A DNA stretch of 64,000 nucleotides from Pelosinus baikalensis (GCF_020819555.1 NZ_JAJHJB010000026.1:1-64000), one strand, 5' to 3'; positions 42,152-50,892 are shown, counted from the stretch's first letter. Notes: generated by a model from the letters alone, not told the origin. Program-made: numbers and translations.

Positions 42152-43099
42152 CTAAAAATAATACTGAAAAATCAACATATATACCGGAATAACCACTATG
42201 GCTAATATTGTTGTTACCGTAGTCATGATTGCAGCATACTCTGCATCTCCTTGATAGGATTTAGCCACAATAGCAGTCTGGGTCATAACAGGCAGCATGG
42301 CTTGGATAATAAACACTTTTTTCATTAAGAGAGGCAAAGGCATAACATAAGTGATTGCCATAACAATCAATGGTGAAATAACAAACCGCCCCAGAAGAAT
42401 AGCTATCATATCTTTGCTTATCTTAATATTACTCAGCTTTACACCATATATAGCAATACCAATAAAAAGCATGGATAAAGGTGTTGTCATGCTCCCAAGA
42501 TATTTGCAGGTATCGAGAATAAATTGAGGCAAACTGATATCACATAAGATAAGGACCATAGCCAGCAAGAACCCTAACAGAGGGGGAGAAAACACTTTTT
42601 TTATTACCTCAACGGCAGAGACCTTATCTTTACCTGATGTGCCATCGTTGCGAATACCGCTTGCTCCAATGGTCCAAAATAAAGAAGTATTGGCAATATA
42701 ATATAGCAAAACATAAGGAACACTTTGTTCGCCAAACAATGCCAAATTGACTGGCAAACCAATAAAAATAGTATTTGAAACAAAGAACATGGATCTAAAT
42801 GTTCCCTGCCGATTAGATTTTACTCTCAAAAGCTTAGAAACTGCATATCCAACTGCATAACAGACCAACATGGAAGAATAGGGTACAATTAGCCCCGTCG
42901 CCAAATGCAGCAGCCCGTCTTTATTAAAAGTATTCATCAAATTCCATATCATATAAGTAGGCAATGCTACATTGGTAATGATACGGGAAAATAATTGAGA
43001 AGCCTCTTCATTAAACCATCCTTTACCCGTAAGAACATATCCTGTAATAATCATTAAAACAATGCTAAAGATGCTTTCAATTGTGTGAAAAATAATCAT
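42152..43099 (-). CDS. AEC (auxin efflux carrier) family transporter
   Basis: Membrane protein of 315 residues with about ten hydrophobic segments. The AEC family fold is visible in two halves: IIFHTIESIFSIVLMIITGYVL at the start, a middle linker (SAVEVIKKVFSPPLLGFLLAM), and a second half ending AAIMTTVTTILAIVVIPVYML. Bacterial members transport malate, malonate or other organic anions. The substrate is unknown here, and neighbours give no hint. It lies upstream of the nif operon in the same orientation, with its own terminator between. Confidence 0.9.
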   Translation of the reverse strand: MIIFHTIESIFSIVLMIITGYVLTGKGWFNEEASQLFSRIITNVALPTYMIWNLMNTFNKDGLLHLATGLIVPYSSMLVCYAVGYAVSKLLRVKSNRQGTFRSMFFVSNTIFIGLPVNLALFGEQSVPYVLLYYIANTSLFWTIGASGIRNDGTSGKDKVSAVEVIKKVFSPPLLGFLLAMVLILCDISLPQFILDTCKYLGSMTTPLSMLFIGIAIYGVKLSNIKISKDMIAILLGRFVISPLIVMAITYVMPLPLLMKKVFIIQAMLPVMTQTAIVAKSYQGDAEYAAIMTTVTTILAIVVIPVYMLIFQYYF

Positions 43100-43180
43100 A
43101 AACTATAAACTCCTAATCATCCATGAAATACACTAGTCAGAAAAATGCTGCGCGTCCTTTAAAACATATAAAACAGAATC

Positions 43181-43275
43181 GAACCATAGAAGCGCAGAGA
43201 ACACTGAGAAAAGATCCATAGGGTTAAAAACCTCCGTGCTCTCTGCGATCTCTGTGTCCTCTGTGTTTATCGTTC
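43181..43275. repeat. Diverged copy I of the palindromic repeat (CAGAG subtype)
   Basis: Here the arms have CAGAG where the main family has CAAAG: GAACCATAGAAGCGCAGAG on the left, TCTGTGTCCTCTGTGTTT and CGTTC on the right, with AACCTCCGTGCTCTCTGCG between them. The left flank CGCGTCCTTTAAAACATATA is the one seen at 29603. Confidence 0.75.
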
Positions 43276-43310
43276 TCTTTAAGAAACTTATCTTTCTAGA
43301 CTTAAGTACC

Positions 43311-43757
43311 TTATGCTAAAGCTGCTAAAGCCGCTTTTACTATGGCCTCTGCTTCTGAGGAATGACCGATTGGGGCAGCAACATCTATACCGTCTTTTAC
43401 AAAATTGCCGTAATATCGATTCTGTTCCTGCTCGAGTTTCTTCTCAGAAAGATATGTATATCCTAAACTCTTCATATGCTCTACCACTTGCTGGGCAGCG
43501 TCTATTTGAGTAGAATAGTTCGGGACAGTCTCATCGAAATTCTCTCGCAATTTCAAACTCACCATTTCGCTTTCTTTTACCAATGGGACATATACGCCAC
43601 CAGATTGTTCGACATCAGCTGTTGTTCCTAACCATTTCACCGCAAGCTCTGCACTAAATTGCAGCAGGTGTTTTAACCAGATAAAACCCATCACCTTTAC
43701 TGCTACTTCAATATCCAAATCCCTTCCTGGATTCATACCAATACCATTTTCTTTCAT
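43311..43757 (-). CDS. Phage ABA-sandwich-like small protein
   Basis: Protein of 148 residues resembling the phage ABA-sandwich domain found in small phage proteins: RDLDIEVAVKVMGFIW near the start, PNYSTQIDAAQQVVEHMKSLGY in the middle, and SSEAEAIVKAALAALA at the end. No function is established for the domain that I can name. It is translationally close to (15 bases after) the RNase H gene and may be a domesticated phage gene; no other phage genes are near. GGAGG precedes ATG 43757. Confidence 0.65.
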   Translation of the reverse strand: MKENGIGMNPGRDLDIEVAVKVMGFIWLKHLLQFSAELAVKWLGTTADVEQSGGVYVPLVKESEMVSLKLRENFDETVPNYSTQIDAAQQVVEHMKSLGYTYLSEKKLEQEQNRYYGNFVKDGIDVAAPIGHSSEAEAIVKAALAALA

Positions 43758-43772
43758 TGTACTATTCCTCCA

Positions 43773-44393
43773 TTATATTAATTGAAGTGCTGCCTTCGCT
43801 AGTTGATCCGCTTGTTCATTATATTTGTCACCGGAATGAGCTTTTACCTTTACGAATACAACCTCCAATTGCTTCGCGACCTGATCATAATATTGTTTAT
43901 ATTTCTTAGTTCCTTCCTGCTTGGCCTCCCATGCATTAGTACACCATTTTTCGATTCCCTCGTAGTCATGATAAATAACAACGGTGCGCACCCCTTGCTC
44001 TAACGCATAGGTCATAGCAATTTTGGCACCCATGGTTTCTCCCGCTACATTGCGCATACCAGCAAGTTCCGGATCATTTCCTTTCTGACTAAACGTAATC
44101 TCTGCTCCTTTCCACAATATTACAACCCCAGCAGAATATTCTTTGGTTGCAGTATTGTAACTGCCGTCAACATAGGCAAGCATCATATCATCAGGAGGCT
44201 GCTCTATCACCAAAGGCGATACTGCCTTTACTCCTCCTGCTAAGTATGCTCTTGCCTCTTCCTCTGTTTTAAAGCTCTTATATTCAGCTCCGGAATACCC
44301 CTTGATTTGCTCCTGACACTGAGGCCAGGTATAGAATAAACCAACTGTGCGTCCTTTCCTAACAGCATATACCTTCTTTTGTTTATCTGACAT
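43773..44393 (-). CDS. rnhA: Ribonuclease H with N-terminal RNase H1/viroplasmin domain
   Basis: RNase H cleaves RNA in RNA-DNA hybrids. The 206 residues have the hybrid-binding domain at about 7-55 (VYAVRKGRTVGLFYTWPQC ... YKSFKTEEEARAYL) and the catalytic domain at about 72-206. Active-site acids are visible: Asp in AYVDGSYN, Glu in VAGETMGAK, Asp in VIYHDYEG, and Asp in NEQADQLAK. It forms a two-gene unit with the phage-like protein that follows. Confidence 0.93.
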   Translation of the reverse strand: MSDKQKKVYAVRKGRTVGLFYTWPQCQEQIKGYSGAEYKSFKTEEEARAYLAGGVKAVSPLVIEQPPDDMMLAYVDGSYNTATKEYSAGVVILWKGAEITFSQKGNDPELAGMRNVAGETMGAKIAMTYALEQGVRTVVIYHDYEGIEKWCTNAWEAKQEGTKKYKQYYDQVAKQLEVVFVKVKAHSGDKYNEQADQLAKAALQLI

Positions 44394-44554
44394 ATCCTCT
44401 CTTTAACCATCCTTACATTTTTATTAACAAAAAATCTCACCTTGGCCGGCAAGCTTGTCCCAAAAGACAATACAGTGCCACCAGCACTATAAACTCATTC
44501 ATTATCTTTCTATTTTATGCCTTTCTATTTAGAAAAAGCAAGCAATAATCAAAA

Positions 44555-44590
44555 TAGATTGTGCCAAGATACTTATAGCATCTTGGCACT
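44555..44590 (-). terminator. Terminator of the 166-residue protein gene
   Basis: GTGCCAAGAT (44561-44570) pairs with ATCTTGGCAC (44580-44589). On the minus strand the stem is followed by AATCTATTTTGATT. Confidence 0.75.
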
Positions 44591-44620
44591 CTATTATGAA
44601 TAACTTTCCCACGCATTCTC

Positions 44621-45121
44621 TTACTCAGTACGAGTAGAGCACATGGGAGCAGTTAGCTGGGTAAATACATTCAGATTGGGCTGCCCTAAGCTGATTCCAT
44701 TCGTTAGGCGATTGGAATGAAACGAAATGATGACACTTGTAATTTTTGCCAAGCCGCTAGGTGTTGGAATCCCTCGCAGAGGATTATAATCCAGCGGAGC
44801 AACATAATAGCTCAGAGTTCCATTACTATTTACAATTAAGCGATTGGGATCAAAACCATCGGAAGTATACACCACTCCTAAAGGAGCCGCAGGCCAGACA
44901 CCTCGATCCGTTACAAAGAACACCGTATATACGCCAAGGGGGATTAAACCTTGGGCCGATATTTGAATATGCCCTTCATTTCCTCTGCCACAAATTTCAC
45001 CTGTAGCGGTGGCCTGCAGCCAAAATGACAAAGCAATAGCAGGCGGCCGATTGGCTGACAATGTTTCAAATATAAGATCACAGCAGCCATCGCAATATTT
45101 TGATTTTCTATCCTCTTCCAC
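44621..45121 (-). CDS. Protein of unknown function
   Basis: Protein of 166 residues that I cannot assign. It begins with a charged/Cys-rich segment (MEEDRKSKYCDGCCDLIF), with no signal peptide, and then a beta-rich Gly/Pro/Asn region (GHIQISAQGLIPLGVYTVFFV, TSDGFDPNRLIVNSNG, IPTPSGLAKITSVIISFHSNR) that looks like a beta sandwich. Two Cys near the end (APMCSTR) and the CDGCC motif could be cross-links. Beta-rich, Cys-flanked small proteins are frequent among spore-surface proteins, but this is only a suggestion. Monocistronic with its own terminator. Confidence 0.6.
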   Translation of the reverse strand: MEEDRKSKYCDGCCDLIFETLSANRPPAIALSFWLQATATGEICGRGNEGHIQISAQGLIPLGVYTVFFVTDRGVWPAAPLGVVYTSDGFDPNRLIVNSNGTLSYYVAPLDYNPLRGIPTPSGLAKITSVIISFHSNRLTNGISLGQPNLNVFTQLTAPMCSTRTE

Positions 45122-45255
45122 ACTATCCCTCCTTAATGAAAATACTATATAAAGTTTAACAGATCAAACTTTTTGCTTTATATCTTTTATATATGGTATG
45201 CCTCTAATAGAAGAAATGTGAAAAAAAACAGAATTATTTCATACGTCCTTATATT

Positions 45256-45289
45256 GAAAAAAGACCATGCTATCAATGCATGATCTTTT
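45256..45289 (-). terminator. Terminator of the solute-binding protein gene
   Basis: On the minus strand AAAAGATCATGC pairs with GCATGGTCTTTT and continues TTC. It is 54 bases past the stop codon. Confidence 0.8.
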
Positions 45290-45342
45290 CCCAGTTCTTA
45301 GACAATCTTAATTACCGATGGTGAAATACAATGATCGATTTA

Positions 45343-46509
45343 CTAAGGTTTAACAGTTGCTTTAAACACTTGTTTGCCATCTTTCATTTCAATAATTACA
45401 ACACTTTTTACTGCATCATGAGTAGCATTTAATGTTGTGCTCCCTGTTATTGCTGGATAGTCTTTTGTCCCAGCCAAAGCTTCACGAATTTTTTCAGGAT
45501 CAAGGCTATTGGCGCGTTTAATGGCATCAATAATGATATTTGCCGCATCATAGCCCAGTACAGCCATCGCATCCGGCACTTGACCATATTCTTTTTTATA
45601 CGCTTCTACAAAAGCTTGAGAAGTAGCACTGGTATCATCCACAGAATAATGGTTGGTAAAATAGGTATTATTTAGTGCTGCGCTAGTTCCAACCTCCACT
45701 AGTTTTGGTGAATCCCAGCCGTCTCCCCCTAGAATTGGCACCGTAATACCAATTTCCCGAGCTTGTTTCACAATTTTTCCTACTTCTTCATAATAGCCGG
45801 GTATATAAATAATTTCAGCATTTAACGCTTTTATTTTGGTTAAGATGGTCTTAAAATCCTGATCTTTTTGCAAATATGCTTCTTCCGCTAAAATACTCCC
45901 GCCGCCTTTTATATAGGCCTCTTTGAAGAAGGTAGATAATCCTTTACTATAATCACTGCTGTTATCTACTAACATGACAGCCTTATTCAAATGCAGCGTG
46001 TTCAACGCAAAATTTGCCCCCACTGTGCCTTGAAAAGGATCGATAAAACACACGCGGAAAGTATAATTTTTAACTTTACCACTTGCTTCGTCCTCTGTTA
46101 CCTTAGGATTTGTCGCACCTACAGCAACAAAGGGAACTTTAGTCGCCTCTGCCACACTAGAGGTGGCAATTGCGTTAGAGCTCGCAAAAATACCCGTTAC
46201 TGCCACAACTTTATCCTGAGATGCAAGCTTGGTCATCGCATTGGCTGACTCAGAAGGTTCACTTTTATTATCAGCAATCACAGCCTGAATTTGCTTTCCA
46301 AGAATACCGCCTTTCGCATTGGCCTCTTTAATTGCCATTTTGGCACCATTGGCAGATGAGGTACCCATGGTTGCATTACCACCAGTCATTTCATTCAAAA
46401 CACCAATTTTAATATCCTTGGAAGCAGAATCACCACAACCTGTCAACATTCCTGCTAATACTAAAACCACTAAAGATACCACCACAAGTTTCAAACCCGA
46501 ATTTCTCAT
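45343..46509 (-). CDS. Branched-chain-amino-acid-type ABC solute-binding lipoprotein
   Basis: Extracytoplasmic ligand-binding receptor of 388 residues in the LivJ/LivK (periplasmic-binding type 1) family. The signal peptide ends in a lipobox LTGC (LVLAGMLTGCGDSASK), so it is a lipoprotein. The mature part has IKIGVLNEMTGGNATMG, VAVTGIFASSNAIATSSVAEA and VLGYDAANIIIDAI. ATG 46509 with AGGGAG upstream is chosen over ATG/TTG codons further out. No permease or ATPase genes are adjacent. It is controlled by a tandem glycine riboswitch, which suggests glycine or a glycine-related compound as ligand or signal. Confidence 0.93.
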   Translation of the reverse strand: MRNSGLKLVVVSLVVLVLAGMLTGCGDSASKDIKIGVLNEMTGGNATMGTSSANGAKMAIKEANAKGGILGKQIQAVIADNKSEPSESANAMTKLASQDKVVAVTGIFASSNAIATSSVAEATKVPFVAVGATNPKVTEDEASGKVKNYTFRVCFIDPFQGTVGANFALNTLHLNKAVMLVDNSSDYSKGLSTFFKEAYIKGGGSILAEEAYLQKDQDFKTILTKIKALNAEIIYIPGYYEEVGKIVKQAREIGITVPILGGDGWDSPKLVEVGTSAALNNTYFTNHYSVDDTSATSQAFVEAYKKEYGQVPDAMAVLGYDAANIIIDAIKRANSLDPEKIREALAGTKDYPAITGSTTLNATHDAVKSVVIIEMKDGKQVFKATVKP

Positions 46510-46639
46510 ATCATCGTCTCCCTTTTTAATCATGTAACTGCACAAAATACATCTTTAATGTACTCTGGATTCTTCTTAAGGCAAAGACAAGTCAGACTAG
46601 GTGAGAGTGATTCTTTTGATGCTTTTTTCAGTGAAAAAT

Positions 46640-46683
46640 AAGCATCAAAAAACAAAGAGTCAAATCACTTAGTGATTTGACTC
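46640..46683 (-). terminator. Terminator in the glycine riboswitch leader
   Basis: GAGTCAAATCAC and GTGATTTGACTC (46657-46683) form a strong stem, followed on the minus strand by TTTGTTTTTTGATG. A second hairpin, TTTTGATGCTT with AAGCATCAAAA (about 46616-46650), overlaps its T run and could be the alternative structure. They lie between the aptamers and the gene. Confidence 0.8.
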
Positions 46684-46763
46684 TGGATAAACAAATGAAT
46701 ACGCTAAAAGCGTTTTCAGCATCACAATATAAAGAGATCTAAATCATCCCTGTATATTACGAA

Positions 46764-46942
46764 TTTGTCTCTGTCCTTTTGCCTGAGAGATTTGTCAGCA
46801 ATATGATTGCTGTGTTTCACCTTCGGCGCCCTGTATAAGAGTCTCTCCAGAGTCCCGTCCATTTACGGTTCTACTCGGTGGTCCGAGTGCCTGAGAGTTT
46901 TACTCCTTCGGCGGGCTATTAAGCCACTCTCCCGCAAACTTC
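46764..46942 (-). ncRNA. Tandem glycine riboswitch
   Basis: Two glycine aptamers occur in tandem on the minus strand. The first (about 46942-46865) has GGGAGAGTGG, CCGCCGAAGGAGTAAAACTC and CAGGCACTCGGAC. The second (about 46855-46766) has CTGGAGAGACTC, GGCGCCGAAGGTGAAAC and CTCTCAGGCAAAAGGACAGA. These are the conserved GGAGAG, CCGAAGG and CAGGCAAAAGGAC elements of the class. It precedes the solute-binding protein gene. Confidence 0.96.
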
Positions 46943-46990
46943 ATTCGGAAAACATATGTAGTTGTAGCAAGTACATTTGCTGTAAGTATT

Positions 46991-47019
46991 ATTATAAAAC
47001 AACACATCAAATAATTCAA
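46991..47019 (-). promoter_or_regulatory. Promoter of the glycine riboswitch transcript
   Basis: On the minus strand TTGAAT (47019-47014), a spacer of 17 bases, and TATAAT (46996-46991). The first aptamer starts about 45 bases downstream. Confidence 0.8.
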
Positions 47020-47090
47020 TAGTAAATAAGTAAGTTTTTTCAGCATCTTTGTCTTTTTTTCTATTCTGGCTGAACATATAAAACAGAATC

Positions 47091-47122
47091 GAACCACACC
47101 AGGAACAGAGAACACAGAGATA
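47091..47122. repeat. Degraded copy J of the palindromic repeat (left half)
   Basis: Left-arm type sequence GAACCACACCAGGAACAGAG then AACACAGAGA with the left flank CATATAAAACAGAATC shared with copy I. The right half is missing; a terminator follows. Confidence 0.6.
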
Positions 47123-47129
47123 GATGGCA

Positions 47130-47168
47130 AAAGGCCGCCTCAATTTTATATTGAGGCGGCCTCTTTTC
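47130..47168. terminator. Terminator of the gudD-garR operon
   Basis: AAAGGCCGCCTCAA pairs with TTGAGGCGGCCTCTTT across seven AT bases: a strong bidirectional terminator directly after garR. Confidence 0.93.
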
Positions 47169-47173
47169 ATTGG

Positions 47174-48058
47174 CTAGCGTTTTACTTCAACTTTAGCCAT
47201 CTTTTCGTAATATTTTACTAAACTGCCATGATCCCCATCGCCCATGCCATCCACTTTAAGAGCCTGCATCATTTCCATAACAGCTGCAGTAAGAGGCAAT
47301 GGAACGCCCATATCATGGGATGTTTCCAATACATTCGCTAAATCTTTAATATGAAGGTTTATACGAAATCCTGGATCAAATTTACGATCCATCATAAGAG
47401 GTGCTTTGGCATCAAGAACCGTACTTCCAGCTAAACCACCGCGAATTGCCTGGTACACTAAATCCGGTTCTACTCCTGCTTTACTGGCTAACACTAATGC
47501 CTCTGAAACTGCTGCAATATTAAGGGCAACAATGACCTGATTGGCAAGTTTCGTCACGTTTCCTGCACCCACTTCACCAGTCCGTACAACAGAACCAGCC
47601 ATGGCTTTCATTATAGGATAGCAGGTATCAAATACTTCTTGCTTGCCACCAACCATTACAGACATGGTACCATCAATCGCTTTAGGTTCACCGCCGCTCA
47701 CAGGAGCATCTAACATATCTACGCCTTTTTCAGCAAGTTTCGCTGCCAATTCCCGGCTCACCAAAGGAGCGATGGAACTCATATCAATGAAGGTAGTGCC
47801 TTTTTTTGCTCCCTCTAATATACCATTTTCACCTAAAACCACTTCTTTTACATGAGGCGAGTTTGGCAGCATAGTGATGATAATATCCGCCTGCTGGGCT
47901 ACTGCTTTTGCAGTGGCAGCACTCTTGGCTCCCGCTGCGACCACTTCATCTACTGCAGCTTGATTCCTATCCACGACAATAAGTTCATAGCCTGCCTTAA
48001 GTAAGTTTTTACTCATAGGCTTACCCATGATTCCTAGTCCAATAAATCCAATTTTCAT
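47174..48058 (-). CDS. garR: 2-hydroxy-3-oxopropionate (tartronate semialdehyde) reductase
   Basis: GarR reduces tartronate semialdehyde to D-glycerate with NAD(P)H in glucarate/galactarate breakdown. The 294 residues show the beta-hydroxyacid dehydrogenase plan: N-terminal dinucleotide motif IGFIGLGIMGKPM, substrate segment DAPVSGGEPKAIDGTMSVMVGG, catalytic Lys in GNVTKLANQVIVAL, and the C-terminal helix bundle. I start at ATG 48058 with AAGGAG eight bases upstream. It follows gudD in an operon. Confidence 0.92.
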   Translation of the reverse strand: MKIGFIGLGIMGKPMSKNLLKAGYELIVVDRNQAAVDEVVAAGAKSAATAKAVAQQADIIITMLPNSPHVKEVVLGENGILEGAKKGTTFIDMSSIAPLVSRELAAKLAEKGVDMLDAPVSGGEPKAIDGTMSVMVGGKQEVFDTCYPIMKAMAGSVVRTGEVGAGNVTKLANQVIVALNIAAVSEALVLASKAGVEPDLVYQAIRGGLAGSTVLDAKAPLMMDRKFDPGFRINLHIKDLANVLETSHDMGVPLPLTAAVMEMMQALKVDGMGDGDHGSLVKYYEKMAKVEVKR

Positions 48059-48118
48059 TTTCTTGACTCCTTCATTTTTCAATTTACGGTTACCAATAAC
48101 CTATCCTTGTCTCTGCCT

Positions 48119-49474
48119 CTAGCGAACCAGGCAAGGACGTTTATTATCAAACTTCCAGTTTGGAATCAAATACTGCATCGCCATAGCATCATCCCGTGCA
48201 CCTAAGCAATTTTCCACATAGAGTTTGTGTGCTTTCTCAATCTGCACCATATCTACTTCAACTCCAAGACCTGGCTTATCAGGAACAGCTACCATTCCAC
48301 CAACTATTTTTAATGGCTCTTTGGTCAAACGTTCTTGACCTTCCTGCCAAATCCAGTGAGTATCTAGAGCTGCGATTTTACCAGGCGCAGCGGCTCCCAC
48401 ATGGGTAAACATTGCCAGAGAAATGTCAAAGTGATTATTAGAATGGGATCCCCACGTTAATCCCCATTCATGGCACATCTGGGCAACTCGCACTGAACCT
48501 TGCATGGTCCAGAAGTGAGGATCAGCTAAAGGAATATCCACTGAATGTAACTGAATGGTATGCCCCATCTGACGCCAATCAGTGGCAATCATATTGGTAG
48601 CAGTTGGCAGTCCTGTCGCCCTCCGAAACTCAGCCATTACTTCACGCCCAGAATACCCATTCTCAGCTCCACAAGGATCTTCAGCGTAAGCTAATACATG
48701 ATGCTTATTGCTGCATAACCGAATTGCTTCGTTCAAAGACCATGCACCATTCGGATCAATGGTAATTCGTGCCTTTGGGAAACGCTCAGCCAACGCCGTA
48801 ACCGCTTCAATCTCTTGATCGCCGCTTAGTACACCGCCTTTTAGCTTAAAGTCATTAAAACCGTAAAGCTCATGAGTAGCTTCAACCAGCCGGACAACAG
48901 CTTCTGGAGTTAACACCTCCTCATGGCGCAGTCGGTACCAATCATTTTTTGCATCCTGATTACTCAAATACGGTAGATCGGTCTTGGTGCGGTCGCCAAC
49001 GTAGAACAGATACCCCAGCATTTCCACTTCCTTGCGCTGCTGCCCTTGACCAAGCAATGCAGCAACGGGCACGCCTAGAAATTTGCCTACCAAATCCAGT
49101 AGTGCAGCTTCCAAGGCCGTGACAACATGAATGGCAATGCGCAAATCGAAAGTTTGCAACCCTCGTCCAGCCGAATCTCGATCTGCAAAACTCCGTCTTA
49201 CGGTATTAAGAATATTGTTATAAACACCAATTGATTTGCCAATGACCAACTCTCGCGCATCTTCCAACGTCTGGCGAATGCGTTCCCCTCCAGGAACCTC
49301 TCCAACGCCTGTATTACCTGCATTGTCTTTTAGAATCACGATATTACGGGTAAAAAAAGGACTATGGGCACCACTGAGATTTAAGAGCATACTATCTTGG
49401 CCTGCAACAGGAATAACCTGCATTTCAATAATAATCGGCGCAGACGAACTACTTTCCTTTTTCTTCTGATCCAT
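48119..49474 (-). CDS. gudD: Glucarate dehydratase
   Basis: Enolase-superfamily enzyme converting D-glucarate (and L-idarate) to 5-keto-4-deoxyglucarate. The 451 residues have the family's K-x-K (FKLKGG), metal ligands in TIDPNGAW, AEDPCG and the third ligand near TATNMIATDW, and the catalytic His in WGSHSNNHFDISLAM. Length matches E. coli GudD. The Shine-Dalgarno is AGGAG. It stands between garR and the remnant of a DapA-family gene, which in related operons encodes the next enzyme, keto-deoxyglucarate dehydratase; that gene is broken here. Confidence 0.95.
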   Translation of the reverse strand: MDQKKKESSSSAPIIIEMQVIPVAGQDSMLLNLSGAHSPFFTRNIVILKDNAGNTGVGEVPGGERIRQTLEDARELVIGKSIGVYNNILNTVRRSFADRDSAGRGLQTFDLRIAIHVVTALEAALLDLVGKFLGVPVAALLGQGQQRKEVEMLGYLFYVGDRTKTDLPYLSNQDAKNDWYRLRHEEVLTPEAVVRLVEATHELYGFNDFKLKGGVLSGDQEIEAVTALAERFPKARITIDPNGAWSLNEAIRLCSNKHHVLAYAEDPCGAENGYSGREVMAEFRRATGLPTATNMIATDWRQMGHTIQLHSVDIPLADPHFWTMQGSVRVAQMCHEWGLTWGSHSNNHFDISLAMFTHVGAAAPGKIAALDTHWIWQEGQERLTKEPLKIVGGMVAVPDKPGLGVEVDMVQIEKAHKLYVENCLGARDDAMAMQYLIPNWKFDNKRPCLVR

Positions 49475-49534
49475 ATAACATCACTCCTAATTCATTACTT
49501 ATCTTTGGACTATCCCATCCTTAAAATCTATCCT

Positions 49535-49698
49535 TTATTTCAACAATCCCATCTCTATTAACACCTTAGAAAGCTGCTCTCTTTCACTATGAGTCATGGC
49601 CCCTGCTGGCTCCATGCATGGTCCCGCTTCAATCCCAATAAGATAAGTGACTCTTTAATCACAGCAGGAAAAGTACCAATCGAAAAGGCACATTGCAC
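49535..49698 (-). pseudogene. C-terminal remnant of a DapA-family gene (probable kdgD-like)
   Basis: The minus strand reads FSIGTFPAVIKESLILLGL in one frame, then AGPCMEPAGAMTHSEREQLS and KVLIEMGLLK-stop in the next, the typical end of dihydrodipicolinate-synthase-family lyases. One base is missing near 49629 and the upstream ~250 codons are absent; a stop (TAG, 49701-49699) marks the break. It ends 60 bases before gudD in the same orientation. By position and family it was probably the 5-keto-4-deoxyglucarate dehydratase or an aldolase of this pathway. The frame and family are seen, the exact enzyme is inferred. Confidence 0.75.
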
Positions 49699-50786
49699 CT
49701 ATCATCGTCGATCAATTGATCATTGGTGCAATCATCGCTTTCCAGGATGTCACCCGCATTCAGGAAATGGAAGCGAGAATCCGCAACGAGTTAATCACCA
49801 GGAAATTCATTGCTAAATACCACTTCACCGATCTATTAGGAGTCTCACCTCAGATGATTGAAATTAAGCGAATTGCACAAGAAATGTCTTTAATCGATGC
49901 CACCGTATTAATTTCAGGAGAATCCGGCACAGGAAAAGAGTTGTTTGCCCAAAGCATACACAACGAAAGCCAACGAAAAAATGGACCATTTGTTGCTGTC
50001 AACTGTGCGGCCTTGCCGCAAAACTTACTTGAAAGCGAATTATTCGGTTATGTAGAAGGAGCATTTACGGGCGCAACCAAAAAAGGAAAACCCGGTTTAT
50101 TTGAAATGGCTCATACGGGCACCATTTTTCTTGACGAAATCTCAGAAATGGATAAATACGCTCAAAGTCGCTTGCTTCGTGTGCTGCAGGAAAAGCAGGT
50201 CATGCGTCTCGGGGATGACAAATACATACCCGTTGATATGAGGATTATTGCAGCTACTAATAAAAATTTAGCGGGACTTATTAAAGAAGGACAATTTCGG
50301 CAAGATCTTTTTTATCGACTTAAAGTACTAACCATGACGCTGCCTGCATTACGCAACAGAAAAAATGATATACAATATCTTGCACATCATTTCTTGGAAT
50401 ATTATAAAAGACGACATTTTAAACAGTTGGATATTTCTGATTCTGGATATAACTATCTATCCGGATATTCCTGGCCAGGGAATGTTCGGGAATTAAAGTA
50501 TTTCATAGAAAGATTGGTGGTCATCGCCAGTGAAAAATGGATTACCGAAGATGTTATAAAAAAATATTGGCATGACAGAGAAGATGAAACAGAACTACCT
50601 TCCATAGTGAGCGATGACCTTCCAGTAGACAATGCCCCTCTGCCGTCAGAAGACAAACGGATTGCTGATGCATTAGCACAATGCCATTCCAACATAACCC
50701 GCGCGGCTAAATTACTGGGAATGGATAGAAGCACACTTTATCGAAAATTGAAAGCTTATAAAATTGAAATCAAAAAAGCTTATTAA
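49692..50786 (+). pseudogene. N-terminally truncated sigma-54-dependent activator
   Basis: The frame enters in the last part of a PAS domain (APIIVDQLIIGAIIAFQDVT), so the sensor is missing. It continues through a complete AAA+ domain: Walker A GESGTGKE, the sigma-54 contact loop GAFTGA, Walker B TIFLDEIS and the arginine-finger region. A Fis-type HTH ends it (ITRAAKLLGMDRSTLYRKLK). The only possible start is TTG 49716 without a ribosome site, so I call it a beheaded gene, although a constitutive fragment could in principle be expressed. It was divergent from the glucarate operon and presumably activated it. Confidence 0.8.
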
Positions 50787-50802
50787 AACAATAAGAACTT
50801 TT

Positions 50803-50865
50803 GAACCGCGAAGACGGGAAGAAAAAGGGCAGTGCCAAAACATTCGTTTCAGCACTGCCCTTTTA
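50803..50865. terminator. Bidirectional terminator with repeat remnant L
   Basis: AAAAAGGGCAGTGC pairs with GCACTGCCCTTTT (50824-50864). Bases 50803-50818 (GAACCGCGAAGACGGG) are a left-arm remnant of the dispersed repeat, arranged as at 25458. It separates the truncated activator from the hem operon end. Confidence 0.88.
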
Positions 50866-50892
50866 CGAAGGGTTATTCATTATCTCAGTATG

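Noticed and set aside
43311..45121. Prophage or integrated element because of the phage-like protein
   Set aside because: No integrase, capsid, terminase or attachment-site repeats are visible around it.
49589..49816. 75-codon plus-strand frame at the deletion scar
   Set aside because: It is antisense to the DapA-family remnant and then out of frame with the activator, so it has no coding support.
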